Position numbers and translations under genes: made by a program. From contig LT608321.1 in the NCBI GenBank assembly GCA_900095835.1, positions 1,926,052 through 1,990,051 on the forward strand: a DNA stretch of 64,000 bases. Reading direction: 5' to 3'. The notes below the pieces were generated by a model that ran no database searches, was not told where the DNA came from, and was given only the letters and a program-made list of their open reading frames with translations. Shown piece by piece: positions 30,898 through 40,148 of this stretch (position 1 is the first letter of the stretch; every line of letters starts with the position of its first letter). Source of the DNA: Ihuprevotella massiliensis. GTDB lineage: Bacteria > Bacteroidota > Bacteroidia > Bacteroidales > Bacteroidaceae.

Positions 30898-33039
30898 ATG
30901 TATAAATTTCTCCTTTCTCTTTTCCTGCTGTTGAGCACTCTCTCTGCCACTGCTCGCAAAGTGGTGCGCGTGGCATGCGTGGGCAATAGCATCACCTACG
31001 GCACGGGCATCGCCAATCGTGAGCAAGATGCCTATCCTGCACAGTTGCAACGTATGCTCGGTAAGGATTATATCGTGGGCAACTTCGGCAAACCTGGTGC
31101 CACTCTCCTGCGACATGGGCATCGCCCCTATTTCCAACAGACGGAGTTTCGAGATGCGATGCAGTTTAAGGGAGATATTGCCGTGATTCACCTCGGTATC
31201 AACGACACCGATCCGCGAAATTGGCCCAACTTCCGCGATGAGTTTGTGGGCGACTATGTGGCACTCATGGACTCTCTGCGACAAGCCAATCCCAAAGTGC
31301 GGATCATCCTCTCGCGCCTTACGCCGATTCGATACGATCATCCACGTTTCGACTCTGGCACTGAACTTTGGCGCAGAGAAATCTCCGAGACCATAGACCG
31401 CATCGCAGCATCGCAGGGCGTGGAACTCATCGATTTCTACCAACCCCTCATTGCGCATCCCGACTGGTTGAGCGATGGCATCCATCCTGATCCACGTGGG
31501 GCGAAGGCTCTCGCTGAAACTGTGTATAAAGGTATCACGGGCAATTATGGCGGGCTGCAACTGTCGCCACTTTTCTCTGATGGCATGGTGCTTCAACGCG
31601 GCGGTTGTTACATCCAAGGTCTTGCGAATGCTGGTGCCAACGTCGTGGTGAGCTATGATGGCAAAGAACTGGGCAAGGCAGTTGCCAACAATCGTGGTGA
31701 ATGGCGCATTTGGGCGGTGCTTTCGCAGCCTGTGGAGCGTGGAACACTGACCATTGCTGCTGGTCGCGACGTGAAACGCTTCAAAGATGTGGCAGTGGGC
31801 GAAGTGTGGTTGTGCAGTGGACAGTCGAACATGGCTTTCAAGGTGAAACAAGCTGCGACTGCACAACAAACTCTTGCGCAGTGTAACGACAACGGTTTGC
31901 GCCTCTATAACATGAGCCCTCGATGGGAAACCGACAATGTGAGTTGGGACAGCACAGCCCTTGCCGAGGTGGATCAGCTCCGTCTCTTTGAGGCACGCCC
32001 TTGGAAGGTAGCTTCTCCCGAAAGTGTGGGTGATTTCTCCGCTGTAGCCTATTATATGGGGAAGATGCTTCGCGATAGTCTCAAAGTGCCTGTGGGCATC
32101 GTTTGTAATGCCGTGGGAGGTACGCCCACAGAAGCATGGGTGGATCGCCCTGTGTTGGAGCAACATTTCTCACAAATCTTCCGCAACTGGCGCGGAAATG
32201 ACTTTGTGATGGACTGGGTGCGCGGACGTGCAGCCAAGAATGTGGCACTTCGTCCCGAGGCTCGTCATCCCTATCATCCTGCCTATTGCTATGAAGCTGG
32301 GATGCGCCCCCTAGAAGGCTACACCTTTAAGGGCGTGACGTGGTATCAAGGGGAGTCAAATGCGCACAATGCTACGACTTATGCGCGATTGTTGCGCCTC
32401 TTGGAAGAGAGTTGGACGCAGCGTTTCACCCAAACTGCGCAAGCCACAGCGCGTGTGTCCGAAGGTCTTGATTCGCTCACCCCATCCTTGCGCGTGCAGC
32501 AGTTGGCCTTTGCTCGTCAGCGTCCCTTCTATCTGGTGCAACTCTCCAGCATCGAGCGTCCCTCATGGGCGTGGTTTCGCGAAACACAGCGTAGTCTTGC
32601 GCAGGAACTTCATCTTCCCCTCATCGTCACCTCCGACAAAGGGCTGCGCCATGATGTGCATCCTCCCTATAAAGCTGAGGTGGGTGAGCGACTTGCGCGT
32701 GCGGTGCTCCACAATGACTATGGTTTCGCACAAAGTCCACTGAGTCCTGAAGTCATCTCCGCCCTCCGCGCTGGTAGCAGTGTGTGGCTCACCTTGGCAG
32801 CTCCCATGCGCTTAACCACGAGTGACCAACAACCCATGCGCACCTTTGAAGTGGCTGGTGTAGATGAGCGTTTCTATCCTGCCGTTGCCGAAGTCACCGC
32901 TGGCGGACAAATCGTTTTGTCTTCTTCTGCCGTACCTACACCACGCTATGTGCGCTATGGTTGGCAACCTTTCAGCGAGGGCAATGTCGTTTCTTCCCAA
33001 GGGCTTCCGCTCTCCACCTTCCGTTTGGAGGTGAAATAA
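30898..33039 (+). CDS. Two-domain SGNH esterase and sialate O-acetylesterase
   Basis: The 713-aa secreted protein (signal peptide ending ...TLSATA) joins two esterases. Residues 24-215 are an SGNH/GDSL hydrolase: Ser31 in GNSITYG, Asn102 in GINDTD, and Asp193-x-x-His196 in DGIHP. Residues about 218-700 are a SASA-type sialate 9-O-acetylesterase: CSGQSNM (306-312, Ser310), GGTPTEAW, WYQGESN and a final DVHP His. The same architecture is known in NanS of Tannerella forsythia, which removes O-acetyl groups so that sialidases can act. No sialidase gene lies within the window, so the substrate is an inference; other acetylated glycans are possible. Confidence 0.88.
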   Translation: MYKFLLSLFLLLSTLSATARKVVRVACVGNSITYGTGIANREQDAYPAQLQRMLGKDYIVGNFGKPGATLLRHGHRPYFQQTEFRDAMQFKGDIAVIHLGINDTDPRNWPNFRDEFVGDYVALMDSLRQANPKVRIILSRLTPIRYDHPRFDSGTELWRREISETIDRIAASQGVELIDFYQPLIAHPDWLSDGIHPDPRGAKALAETVYKGITGNYGGLQLSPLFSDGMVLQRGGCYIQGLANAGANVVVSYDGKELGKAVANNRGEWRIWAVLSQPVERGTLTIAAGRDVKRFKDVAVGEVWLCSGQSNMAFKVKQAATAQQTLAQCNDNGLRLYNMSPRWETDNVSWDSTALAEVDQLRLFEARPWKVASPESVGDFSAVAYYMGKMLRDSLKVPVGIVCNAVGGTPTEAWVDRPVLEQHFSQIFRNWRGNDFVMDWVRGRAAKNVALRPEARHPYHPAYCYEAGMRPLEGYTFKGVTWYQGESNAHNATTYARLLRLLEESWTQRFTQTAQATARVSEGLDSLTPSLRVQQLAFARQRPFYLVQLSSIERPSWAWFRETQRSLAQELHLPLIVTSDKGLRHDVHPPYKAEVGERLARAVLHNDYGFAQSPLSPEVISALRAGSSVWLTLAAPMRLTTSDQQPMRTFEVAGVDERFYPAVAEVTAGGQIVLSSSAVPTPRYVRYGWQPFSEGNVVSSQGLPLSTFRLEVK

Positions 33040-33078
33040 AGAGCGTGCACTTTATTCTCTATCTTAATAAAAACAACG

Positions 33079-33120
33079 ACCAGCGAGATGCTCATTGAGA
33101 TCTCGCTGGTTGCGTTCTTT
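33079..33120 (+). terminator. Terminator of the esterase gene
   Basis: A perfect 11-bp stem (33079-33089 with 33100-33110, accagcgagat) is followed by tgcgttctttt. Confidence 0.75.
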
Positions 33121-33258
33121 TATATACCGAATCTTTGCGGCTTGTGTGAGGAGCGGTGCTCCCTCGTGGGGGAATAGAGCTACAAGATAAGGAAGTGGTC
33201 CTTTCTCTCGTCTAGAGAGGAGAGTGAGGAATCCTAGTGCCTATTCGCCTCCTGGTCA

Positions 33259-34413
33259 CTATTTGCAATGAATGGTGAACCGTTGCTCTTCTGTGCTCCC
33301 TTGGGGGATGAAGACAATCTCAGTCTTCTTGCCTGAAAGCACGAAGGGAGGTGTCGAAACTGCCTTGGCAAAGTCGATGCGCTCGCAACGTTTGCCGTTG
33401 ATTTCCACAATGCGGTCGCCTTGATCGATGGGAAGTTTCGCATTCCACACGATGCCGGCTACGATGGTGCCATCGGCGGTGACGGTGGGCACGACTTCCC
33501 ATTCGGGTTGATAGACCTTGAGGGGTTCCTTCTGCGCAGGATGTGGGAGGAAATAGAAGGTGCGTCGAGGAAAATCTATGGCGACATCCCCATAATTGAA
33601 GAGTTGTGAGCCAAGTCGCGATGCCGTGCCGTCGGTGGTGGTGGTGGCAACGTCGGCAAATCGGAAGTGCGCAATCTCCATTTGGGGAATGAGGATGCGG
33701 TGCTTGGTTGTTACTCCTTCAATGCCGCTAGCTCCCATGGACAAAGTGCCGTCGGCAGTGGCAAGGATGCGCGCAGTGGAACGATTCTGAGTGAGGCGTT
33801 CGCGCTGTCGGTTTGACATTTCATAAAAACCTTCCGCACCACTGTCGAACATCACCGTGTCGAGGTCTGTTTTGCCCAAACGCACTGCCACCATAGGCAC
33901 ATAGTCGTTGGGGAGCAACGGGAGTGCACGTGAGGGGTCTAAGCCAAGTCCTTCGGTGAGGGTAGTGAAGATGAACTGACGTTGGCGAGTGTCCCACTTG
34001 ACGATGCCCATGCGCAAGAGGTTATAGCCCAAGATGCCGTCAATGAGTTGGGCAGTGGGGTTGCCCTTCTCCCATTGCATGGCTTGGATGTTGCGAAAGG
34101 TCACCGCACCTAATTGCAGACTGTCCAAACTCACGAGAGAGGCTTGCACCGCTCTGCCGTTGGAGTCTTCGCCAGTGCGCATTTCTCCTGCCTTGAGTCC
34201 GATGCGTGTGGCAAATTCATAGCTCACGCAGCAGGGAGCACCTGTGTCGAGCAGAAAACGGCCTTGTTGTCCATTGACTTTCAAGGATACGATGAGTTTG
34301 CCCCCCTCATTGACATAGGGCACAATGGCGCGAAAACGCTGTGCCGCTGCGAAGAGTGAGGTGGAAATCAACAAGCAGCCGAGAACCAACGACCGAAGAA
34401 AGGTAGATGTCAT
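33259..34413 (-). CDS. Secreted retropepsin-like aspartyl protease with PDZ domain
   Basis: The 384-aa product has a signal peptide (LVLGCLLISTSLFAAAQ), then two aspartyl-protease repeats with the motifs LLDTGAP (Asp56) and MFDSGAEG (Asp190), which together can form one active site. The C-terminal 85 or so residues are a PDZ domain (TIVAGIVWNAKLPIDQGDRIVEINGKR). Such proteins are common in Bacteroidota, but their substrates are unknown. The second motif has DSG instead of DTG, which is allowed in active enzymes. It starts 25 bp after the thioredoxin-like gene and is probably in the same operon. Confidence 0.8.
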   Translation of the reverse strand: MTSTFLRSLVLGCLLISTSLFAAAQRFRAIVPYVNEGGKLIVSLKVNGQQGRFLLDTGAPCCVSYEFATRIGLKAGEMRTGEDSNGRAVQASLVSLDSLQLGAVTFRNIQAMQWEKGNPTAQLIDGILGYNLLRMGIVKWDTRQRQFIFTTLTEGLGLDPSRALPLLPNDYVPMVAVRLGKTDLDTVMFDSGAEGFYEMSNRQRERLTQNRSTARILATADGTLSMGASGIEGVTTKHRILIPQMEIAHFRFADVATTTTDGTASRLGSQLFNYGDVAIDFPRRTFYFLPHPAQKEPLKVYQPEWEVVPTVTADGTIVAGIVWNAKLPIDQGDRIVEINGKRCERIDFAKAVSTPPFVLSGKKTEIVFIPQGSTEEQRFTIHCK

Positions 34414-34438
34414 AGGTTAAACTAGGTGAATGGTAGAA

Positions 34439-35914
34439 CTACTGTTGAGGAGCTGTGGGGATTTTCTCCATCTCCTCGAGGATTTTCTCCATGGGGAGTG
34501 AACCCACCACTTTTCCGGCTACTGTGCCATCGGGGTTGAGCACGAGGAGCGTGGGATAGGCAGAGATGCTGTAGCGCTTTGCCACCTCAGGACCTTCGCC
34601 TTTTTCCATATCCAACTTGAGATTCACGAAGCGTGCATTGAACACCTTGCCTACTTCTGGACGAGGGAAGACGTCGCGAGCCAACATCTTGCAGGGGCCG
34701 CACCATTCGGTGAAGCAGTCTACAAAGACTTGTTTGCCGCTCTCTTTGGCTTTTGCTAGAGCTTCTTTGAGAGTAAGGTGGTCGAAGATGATACCATCGT
34801 TTTTCTCCAAACGGTCTGCCAAGAAACTCAATTGTTTGGCTGCGCTTCCTGTTTCGACGGTAGAACGCTGACGGAGGTAAGCGCAAAGACGCTTGATTTG
34901 TTGGGCGTTGAGGTCGGGAAAATCGAAGGTGAGTTCGTAGCTCGCACGAGAACTGTGGAACTTCGCGCCTTCCTTTTCCATGAAGTCCACGAGAGCCTCA
35001 TATTGTTTGGTGCCACGAAGTTCAGCGAGTTTGAGCGTAGGATAGACAGCAGAGGTGTCTGCCAAGCCAGCTTTTCGTGCGCCCAAGGATAGATCTAAGA
35101 GCGCATCGGCATCGTAGGGAGCGGTGCCAGAAGCATAAGCGGCAGCTTCCGAATAAAACATACGTTCCAAGAAGCTGTTCACCTTGTTTTCACCTATGTT
35201 TTTGACGAAAGCATCGCGATGATCCACCAAATAGTGGTAGAGGGGAGCTTGACGGTCAGTGACCAGGCGCGAAAGGATGAACCAGTTGTCTTCCTTTGCG
35301 TATTCCTTCTCCGGAAGTTGTGCCCAATATTCTTGTGCCACTTGGTTGAAGGTGGAGTCGTCTGCAAGACTCAGCGCATAGAGATAGTTGCGGAGGGTCT
35401 TTTTGTCGCGCTTCCCTTTTTGATAAGCCGCAGAGAGGCCAGCGAGAGAGGTCTTGGGAGAGAGCGATAGTGCAAGATCCTTTTGGAAATCGGGGAGCTG
35501 TTTGCCACCGATGATGCGTTGGATGACATTACCTTCAGCATCGAGGACGAGGAAGTGGGCAAAGCGGTGAATGTTGTAGCGCTTAGCGATAGCGGCATTC
35601 TGACGTTTGCTCACGTCCATATAGAAAGGCACAAAGTTCTTGTGGAGATAGTCCGCAAATTCTTGGTTGGAGAAGACGTAAAGATCCATGCCGTGGCAGG
35701 GAATCGCCCAGTCAGCATAGCAGTTGAAGAAGATGGGTTTCTTCTCTGCTTTGGCACGTGCTAAGGCTTCGTCGAGAGAGCGTACATAATTTACTTTGAT
35801 GTCGGCTTTCACTTTGTCGCCATACATGCTGGGTTCTACTTGAGCCGCGGCAGAAAGAGGGGCAAGACAGCTCAAAGCAGTGGCACAAGCCAGGAGTAGA
35901 GATTTGATAGTCAT
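34439..35914 (-). CDS. Exported protein with two thioredoxin-like domains
   Basis: The 491-aa product has a signal peptide (LLACATALSCLAPLSAAAQ). A first thioredoxin fold (about 45-150) has NCYADWAIPCH where CxxC is expected, so only one active-site Cys (Cys73) remains. A middle helical region follows. A second fold (395-491) has the intact WCGPC (Cys405, Cys408) and cis-Pro AYPTLLVL. The C-terminal domain should be redox-active in the periplasm, whereas the first may bind substrate. A -7 box TACCTTTG lies at 35962-35969. The gap upstream starts with a heptamer pair and a 21-bp array. Confidence 0.85.
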   Translation of the reverse strand: MTIKSLLLACATALSCLAPLSAAAQVEPSMYGDKVKADIKVNYVRSLDEALARAKAEKKPIFFNCYADWAIPCHGMDLYVFSNQEFADYLHKNFVPFYMDVSKRQNAAIAKRYNIHRFAHFLVLDAEGNVIQRIIGGKQLPDFQKDLALSLSPKTSLAGLSAAYQKGKRDKKTLRNYLYALSLADDSTFNQVAQEYWAQLPEKEYAKEDNWFILSRLVTDRQAPLYHYLVDHRDAFVKNIGENKVNSFLERMFYSEAAAYASGTAPYDADALLDLSLGARKAGLADTSAVYPTLKLAELRGTKQYEALVDFMEKEGAKFHSSRASYELTFDFPDLNAQQIKRLCAYLRQRSTVETGSAAKQLSFLADRLEKNDGIIFDHLTLKEALAKAKESGKQVFVDCFTEWCGPCKMLARDVFPRPEVGKVFNARFVNLKLDMEKGEGPEVAKRYSISAYPTLLVLNPDGTVAGKVVGSLPMEKILEEMEKIPTAPQQ

Positions 35915-35927
35915 AAGAGAAAATACT

Positions 35928-35942
35928 TAGACGTTAGACGTA
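35928..35942. repeat. Two-unit heptamer repeat
   Basis: ttagacgttagacgt, the same unit as arrays H1 and H2, lies 14 bp upstream of the thioredoxin-like gene. Confidence 0.6.
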
Positions 35943-35961
35943 ATCTTGAGAAATATCTCGT

Positions 35962-35969
35962 CAAAGGTA
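35962..35969 (-). promoter_or_regulatory. -7 box of the thioredoxin-like gene
   Basis: Minus-strand TACCTTTG, 48 nt from the ATG. The -33 position falls in the 21-bp array. Confidence 0.45.
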
Positions 35970-36128
35970 CGGAATCTTTCTGGAAAAAGTAGACGAAACT
36001 CAGAAAATCTCCGATGTTTATCAAAAAAACTCGGAGATTTTCTCAAAAACGTTGGACTTTTTCTAAATTATCTCGGACATTTTGGAAAAACTCTCGGAGC
36101 TTTTTCGAGAAGGTCCGAGAGTTCTAAA
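35970..36128. repeat. 21-bp array R2, about seven units
   Basis: The clearest units start at 36008 (tctccgatg...), 36029, 36050, 36071 and 36092, each exactly 21 bp, with degenerate units on both sides. Both orientations of the core (tccgatg, ctcggag) are present. It overlaps the region upstream of the thioredoxin-like gene's -7 box. Confidence 0.8.
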
Positions 36129-36173
36129 TGATAGGTCGGAGAACCGATGTGAATTCTCCTACAGTAAGGCTAT

Positions 36174-37184
36174 TTATTTGTCTGTTGCAGTCACGTCTTT
36201 CACACAGCGCACGCTGTAGAGCACGGAGCGTGCCATGTTGTCTACGCGAGAAGTGCCGCGCCACACTTTGTCGTTGAAGTGAGAAGACATGCGCACGATG
36301 GCTCCTGCTAGAGAGTCATTGAGGGTTACAGGAGTAGAGGTCCAATAATACCACGATTTGCCGCGGTTGAGATAAAGTTGTCCGCGCGACTTCTGGTAGA
36401 CATTGCCACCTGCCAAGGGAGCATTGAAACCAGATGCCCCACCTTCGCTCAGCACCTTGCCAAGACCAGTACCGCGCCAGGCATTGTTGCGCTGTGCTTC
36501 TTCGGCAGTGAGACCAAGCGCTTGCTCAAGTTGCTGCCAATCTTGGTCGGAGGGGAGGCGCCATCCTTCGGGTACAGCGGCTTTTGCAGCAGCGTAGGAA
36601 TAGAGGAAACCATATTTCTTGACATAACCTCCGTTGGCCTTCTCTGCTTTTTCAAAGTTGGCACGGCCATATTTGGCGCGAGCAGCAGGTTGGAGTGCAA
36701 AGCTGGCAAGGCGTGTGGTGAGGGTGTCGTCGAAATCAGGGTTGAGATAAGCTATATTTTCGCGGAGCTGCGCTGCAGTCATGCGACCACGTTTATAGTG
36801 CTTGAAGTAGGGGAGGATGAAATTGTCGATGGGGGTGCCATCTACTTTCCAGCCATCAAACTTTGGATCAAGGAAGAGGTCTTGAATCATTTGCCCCAGA
36901 ATTTCGTCGTCGGGCACCATTTTCTTTTGATCCACAGGAGTTTCGTCCCAGGTAAAAGCACCATCTAGACTGTAACCATTGGGAGCGTAGCGCAGATTTT
37001 CAGCCAACCAGAGTTGGTTGCCCACACGGATGGTGTGGTAAACATTGCTGTCGCGAGGGTCGGTGAAGTCAGGACCAGCCGTAACTGCCGATGCTTGATA
37101 GCTGAAATCTGGAGTTTCGGTGTCATGGCATCCGATGAGTGAGCCTGTGGCTAGTAGGAGGAGGGTATATAGTATGGACTTCAT
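36174..37184 (-). CDS. FISUMP-domain lipoprotein
   Basis: The 336-aa product starts MKSILYTLLLLATGSLIGC, a lipoprotein signal with Cys19. The body has the Fibrobacter-succinogenes major paralogous domain pattern: TIRVGNQLWLAENLRYAPNG, PEGWRLPSDQDWQQLEQALG, SGFNAPLAGG, WYYWTSTPV and YSVRCVKD. Function is unknown; the family is usually surface-exposed. I chose the ATG at 37184, where the signal peptide begins. It is last in the susC-susD-lipoprotein-FISUMP operon and probably part of the surface complex. Confidence 0.8.
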   Translation of the reverse strand: MKSILYTLLLLATGSLIGCHDTETPDFSYQASAVTAGPDFTDPRDSNVYHTIRVGNQLWLAENLRYAPNGYSLDGAFTWDETPVDQKKMVPDDEILGQMIQDLFLDPKFDGWKVDGTPIDNFILPYFKHYKRGRMTAAQLRENIAYLNPDFDDTLTTRLASFALQPAARAKYGRANFEKAEKANGGYVKKYGFLYSYAAAKAAVPEGWRLPSDQDWQQLEQALGLTAEEAQRNNAWRGTGLGKVLSEGGASGFNAPLAGGNVYQKSRGQLYLNRGKSWYYWTSTPVTLNDSLAGAIVRMSSHFNDKVWRGTSRVDNMARSVLYSVRCVKDVTATDK

Positions 37185-37248
37185 GTGAGAGCTTTGACGT
37201 TGTCGGTGAAACATTTGCAGAGAAATGTGGAGAGACTCTTGAAGGACT

Positions 37249-38334
37249 CTATTCTTCAATGCGGTTGTAGTTGAGGTTCAAGCCTAGCGTTTGGCTGATA
37301 AAGTTGTAGAGCAACTCATATTTCTGCATCACGAGGGGGAAATCTCCATAGCGTTGGCGGAAACCACCGTCGCCCAGATAGAGCAGCGCTTGAAGATATT
37401 GCTCGCGGTCTTCGCTGTCGTCGCTAGGTGCGTACGCTCCCGATTGCTTCCAACCTGTGAGGAAACCGAATTGTGCGATTTCTCCCATCATGGCACGGCG
37501 CAAGTTTTGGGCTTCTTCCTCATCTTGTGCCACGGCTGTTAGACCTCCACCACTGCGCAATAGCAAGGTGACGATATCTTCGTGGTTGTAGGGGGTGAAA
37601 GGTGGCTCATCGTAAAGTGCATTGACGGAGTAGATGAAGCTCTTCTTGCCCAAATCCACCACCGTAGGCATGGGGGAGATGTTGTTGAGCTTCTTCCATT
37701 CTTGTCCATACCAGCCGTTGGTCTTGCTCACCTCTGCGAAACGGCCACAGAGAGCGGTTTGAGCTTTGACGCGGTCACTCACCATGCTTTGCACGATGGT
37801 GTTGATTTGGGTGGCTACCTTGGCAGAGTCGGTGAGCGAACGCACTTGCGCCAGCACGAGGGTGCGGAATCCCACGTGGAAGGTGGGCTGTTGTGTGCGG
37901 TGCGTCGAAGTGGCGGTGAGGGTATCTGCCACCATGATGCTGAAGGGGCGCATGGGCTTGGAAATCTGACCGAGATAACTGCGGATGAAGCGAAGCGCGC
38001 GCATCTGATCTTCGGGAGAAGTGAGATAGACGTAGGAGTATTTCACACCACGATTGTAGCCCGAGAAGGTCCAGTTGAGATCTACAGTCTCGTAAGTTAT
38101 ACGGGGCTTACCATCTATGCCAAGACCTTCGTTGTGTTTAGCGATGGTGTCGTTGAAATATACCGGAACTCCGAAATCTTTGTAGAGCAAATAGCGCTCA
38201 TGTTGCACAGAGTCGTTGGGTTGGTCGGTGATGACAAAGTCGTTACCATAGGTGAGCCCAGGGGTGATGGGATCTTCGCTGCTGCAGCCCACGAGAGCAA
38301 GGAGCGAACAGAGGAACAAAAATATATGTTTCAT
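37249..38334 (-). CDS. Lipoprotein of the SusCD locus, possible metallopeptidase-like relative
   Basis: The 361-aa product has a lipoprotein signal (MKHIFLFLCSLLALVGC, Cys17). The segment LLYKDFGVPVYFNDTI recalls the putative zinc-binding metallopeptidase lipoproteins that often follow SusD. However, I find no HExxH; the closest, YNHEDIVTLLL, lacks the second His, so catalysis is doubtful. It lies between susD and the FISUMP gene with 104 and 64 bp gaps. It may be a surface accessory of the complex. The family assignment is weak. Confidence 0.55.
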   Translation of the reverse strand: MKHIFLFLCSLLALVGCSSEDPITPGLTYGNDFVITDQPNDSVQHERYLLYKDFGVPVYFNDTIAKHNEGLGIDGKPRITYETVDLNWTFSGYNRGVKYSYVYLTSPEDQMRALRFIRSYLGQISKPMRPFSIMVADTLTATSTHRTQQPTFHVGFRTLVLAQVRSLTDSAKVATQINTIVQSMVSDRVKAQTALCGRFAEVSKTNGWYGQEWKKLNNISPMPTVVDLGKKSFIYSVNALYDEPPFTPYNHEDIVTLLLRSGGGLTAVAQDEEEAQNLRRAMMGEIAQFGFLTGWKQSGAYAPSDDSEDREQYLQALLYLGDGGFRQRYGDFPLVMQKYELLYNFISQTLGLNLNYNRIEE

Positions 38335-38438
38335 AGGGGGTGAGGCTTGAGAGGTTGAGAAACGTGAGGCTTTGTAGCTTTGCCGCGGAGGAAACACAAA
38401 CCGTTAGCGTGCCTCCTCGCAGTGTGGTGCGACAATGC

Positions 38439-40067
38439 TTAGGGAGCTGGAGTTGGAGTCTCGGTGTTGTCGCCTTCTTCGTCTTTGGGAAGTTCGGGCA
38501 ATTCACGAGGTTTCTTCACTTCGACACGTTCGGGACGCACGTGATTGGGCATGGGCACCTTGTCAAATGAGATGACGCTCTCGGGAAGTGAGAAGGTGTA
38601 AGCCGCATCGCCTGAGGGGAGCACAAACAAATGCGTGGTGAGGAAGGAGTTTTGCTCCGTGTAGGCATTGAAAGCGTGCACGATAGTCTTGTGCAAAGGA
38701 TATTTTTCCATTACACTATAGCGACGCAGGTCAAACCAACGGTGACCCTCGAAGCAAAGTTCGCGGCGGCGTTCGTTGCGAATCTCATTGACCAATTCTT
38801 CTCCGGTGAAGATCATCAAGTCTTCATCGATGCGCTGGCTTTGCAACTTGTGAAGCACGGTGTTGGCTTCGGCATCTTTGCCCTGCATGGCCAAGGCTTC
38901 TGCCAGATTCAGGTAGGCTTCGGCAGTGCGGAGGGTGAAACCATCGGAGATGTGGTTGGCTTCGGTGGTGCGCTCATACTTATTGGCCAATCCCAAGCTG
39001 TCGGAGAGGGAATTGGTGCTGAAGAAGGCATTGCGACGCGCATCGAACGACGAATACAATTCGTAGAGTTCACGTGAAACGCAGTAGTCCGCTGGTGCAC
39101 CAGTGAGCGAAGTGTTGCGGTCTGAGGCAGCAAGGTGGTTAGCTCCTTGTGTGAAGAGGATTTCTGCGTTGTTGCGGGTCAAGAAAGGTTGACCACCCTG
39201 CAACGAAGCGATAGTAGCGAGCTTAGCACGTGGACTTTCCACCACGCGGCGAGCAGCTTTTTCGGCATCGCTCCATCGTTGCATATAGAGATACACGCGG
39301 CTTAAAAGGAGGTTCGCTGCCTCTGCCGATGCGCGGTGCAGACGGAAGCGGTCGGGCTGTGGAGAAACCGTCAGTTCGCTGGCAGCTGTCTCCAAATCCT
39401 TTGCCACTTGTGCATAAACTTCGGCATTAGTGGCGCGAGAGAATTGCGTCTCTTGGTCTTTGTTGTGCTCCACATAAGAGGTGAGCTTCAAAGGAACGCA
39501 GAGATCTACCGCAGCCGAATCGAGTCGATAGGGACGTCCGTAGAGGTTGGCCAAAGCAAAATAGAACTGTGAGCGTGCAAAGAGCGCCTCACCTTTGACG
39601 CGGTGGTAGAGCGCTGCGTCTTCCTCAGTGGCATGTGGCATATCGTCGATGAGGTCTACGATGTTGTTCACATGGTTGATGCGTGTGTAGAGTGTTTTGA
39701 GCGTAGCATCATCGTTGAGCTTGTTGGTGCGACCATAATTATAGCGCACATCTTGTTGCCAAGTGAAGAAGCCATACATGGGAGCTACGGTGTGCGTCCA
39801 CGCCGTGTTGCCCACGTTGCCCTGTTGTGACGTGCCAGTGGTGTTGATATCATCGTCGAGGATGTTGACAAATCCGTAAGTGCCGGCAGAAACACCCTTG
39901 TTCACGACATAGCTTTTGAGGTAAACATCGCCCACCAGCAGTTCGTTGAGATCTTGCACGGTCTTTGCGACTACGCGATCTTGAGAATACTGATCGAGAA
40001 AGTCGTTGCAGCTTGCAGTGCCTAGGAGCGAAAGGGCAAGTGCGAGGGTAGAAAACTTGTGATTCAT
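38439..40067 (-). CDS. SusD/RagB-family nutrient-binding lipoprotein (locus 1)
   Basis: The 542-aa product starts MNHKFSTLALALSLLGTASC with lipobox Cys20, then NDFLDQYSQDRVVAKTVQDLNELL, typical of SusD. The TPR-like helices (YHRVKGEALFARSQFYFALANLYGRPY) and the C-terminal family pattern (LTLRTAEAYLNLAEALAMQGKDAEA; NEIRNERRRELCFEGHRWFDLRRY) are clear. SusD forms the lid on the SusC barrel. The start at 40067 is chosen because the lipobox then sits correctly. It lies 81 bp after susC. Confidence 0.92.
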   Translation of the reverse strand: MNHKFSTLALALSLLGTASCNDFLDQYSQDRVVAKTVQDLNELLVGDVYLKSYVVNKGVSAGTYGFVNILDDDINTTGTSQQGNVGNTAWTHTVAPMYGFFTWQQDVRYNYGRTNKLNDDATLKTLYTRINHVNNIVDLIDDMPHATEEDAALYHRVKGEALFARSQFYFALANLYGRPYRLDSAAVDLCVPLKLTSYVEHNKDQETQFSRATNAEVYAQVAKDLETAASELTVSPQPDRFRLHRASAEAANLLLSRVYLYMQRWSDAEKAARRVVESPRAKLATIASLQGGQPFLTRNNAEILFTQGANHLAASDRNTSLTGAPADYCVSRELYELYSSFDARRNAFFSTNSLSDSLGLANKYERTTEANHISDGFTLRTAEAYLNLAEALAMQGKDAEANTVLHKLQSQRIDEDLMIFTGEELVNEIRNERRRELCFEGHRWFDLRRYSVMEKYPLHKTIVHAFNAYTEQNSFLTTHLFVLPSGDAAYTFSLPESVISFDKVPMPNHVRPERVEVKKPRELPELPKDEEGDNTETPTPAP

Positions 40068-40148
40068 GAGTAATCTATGCATTGGTTGAGGCTGTGACGT
40101 GGCTCACTGTGGGAAGTAGTGCGCCGACTGCCTCAAGGTGGGTGATGA

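Noticed and set aside
30886-32166. 426-aa minus-strand frame
   Set aside because: Antisense shadow of the esterase gene, whose SGNH and SASA motifs are intact.
37249-38334. Active zinc metallopeptidase call
   Set aside because: No HExxH motif was found; YNHEDIVTLLL lacks the second His.
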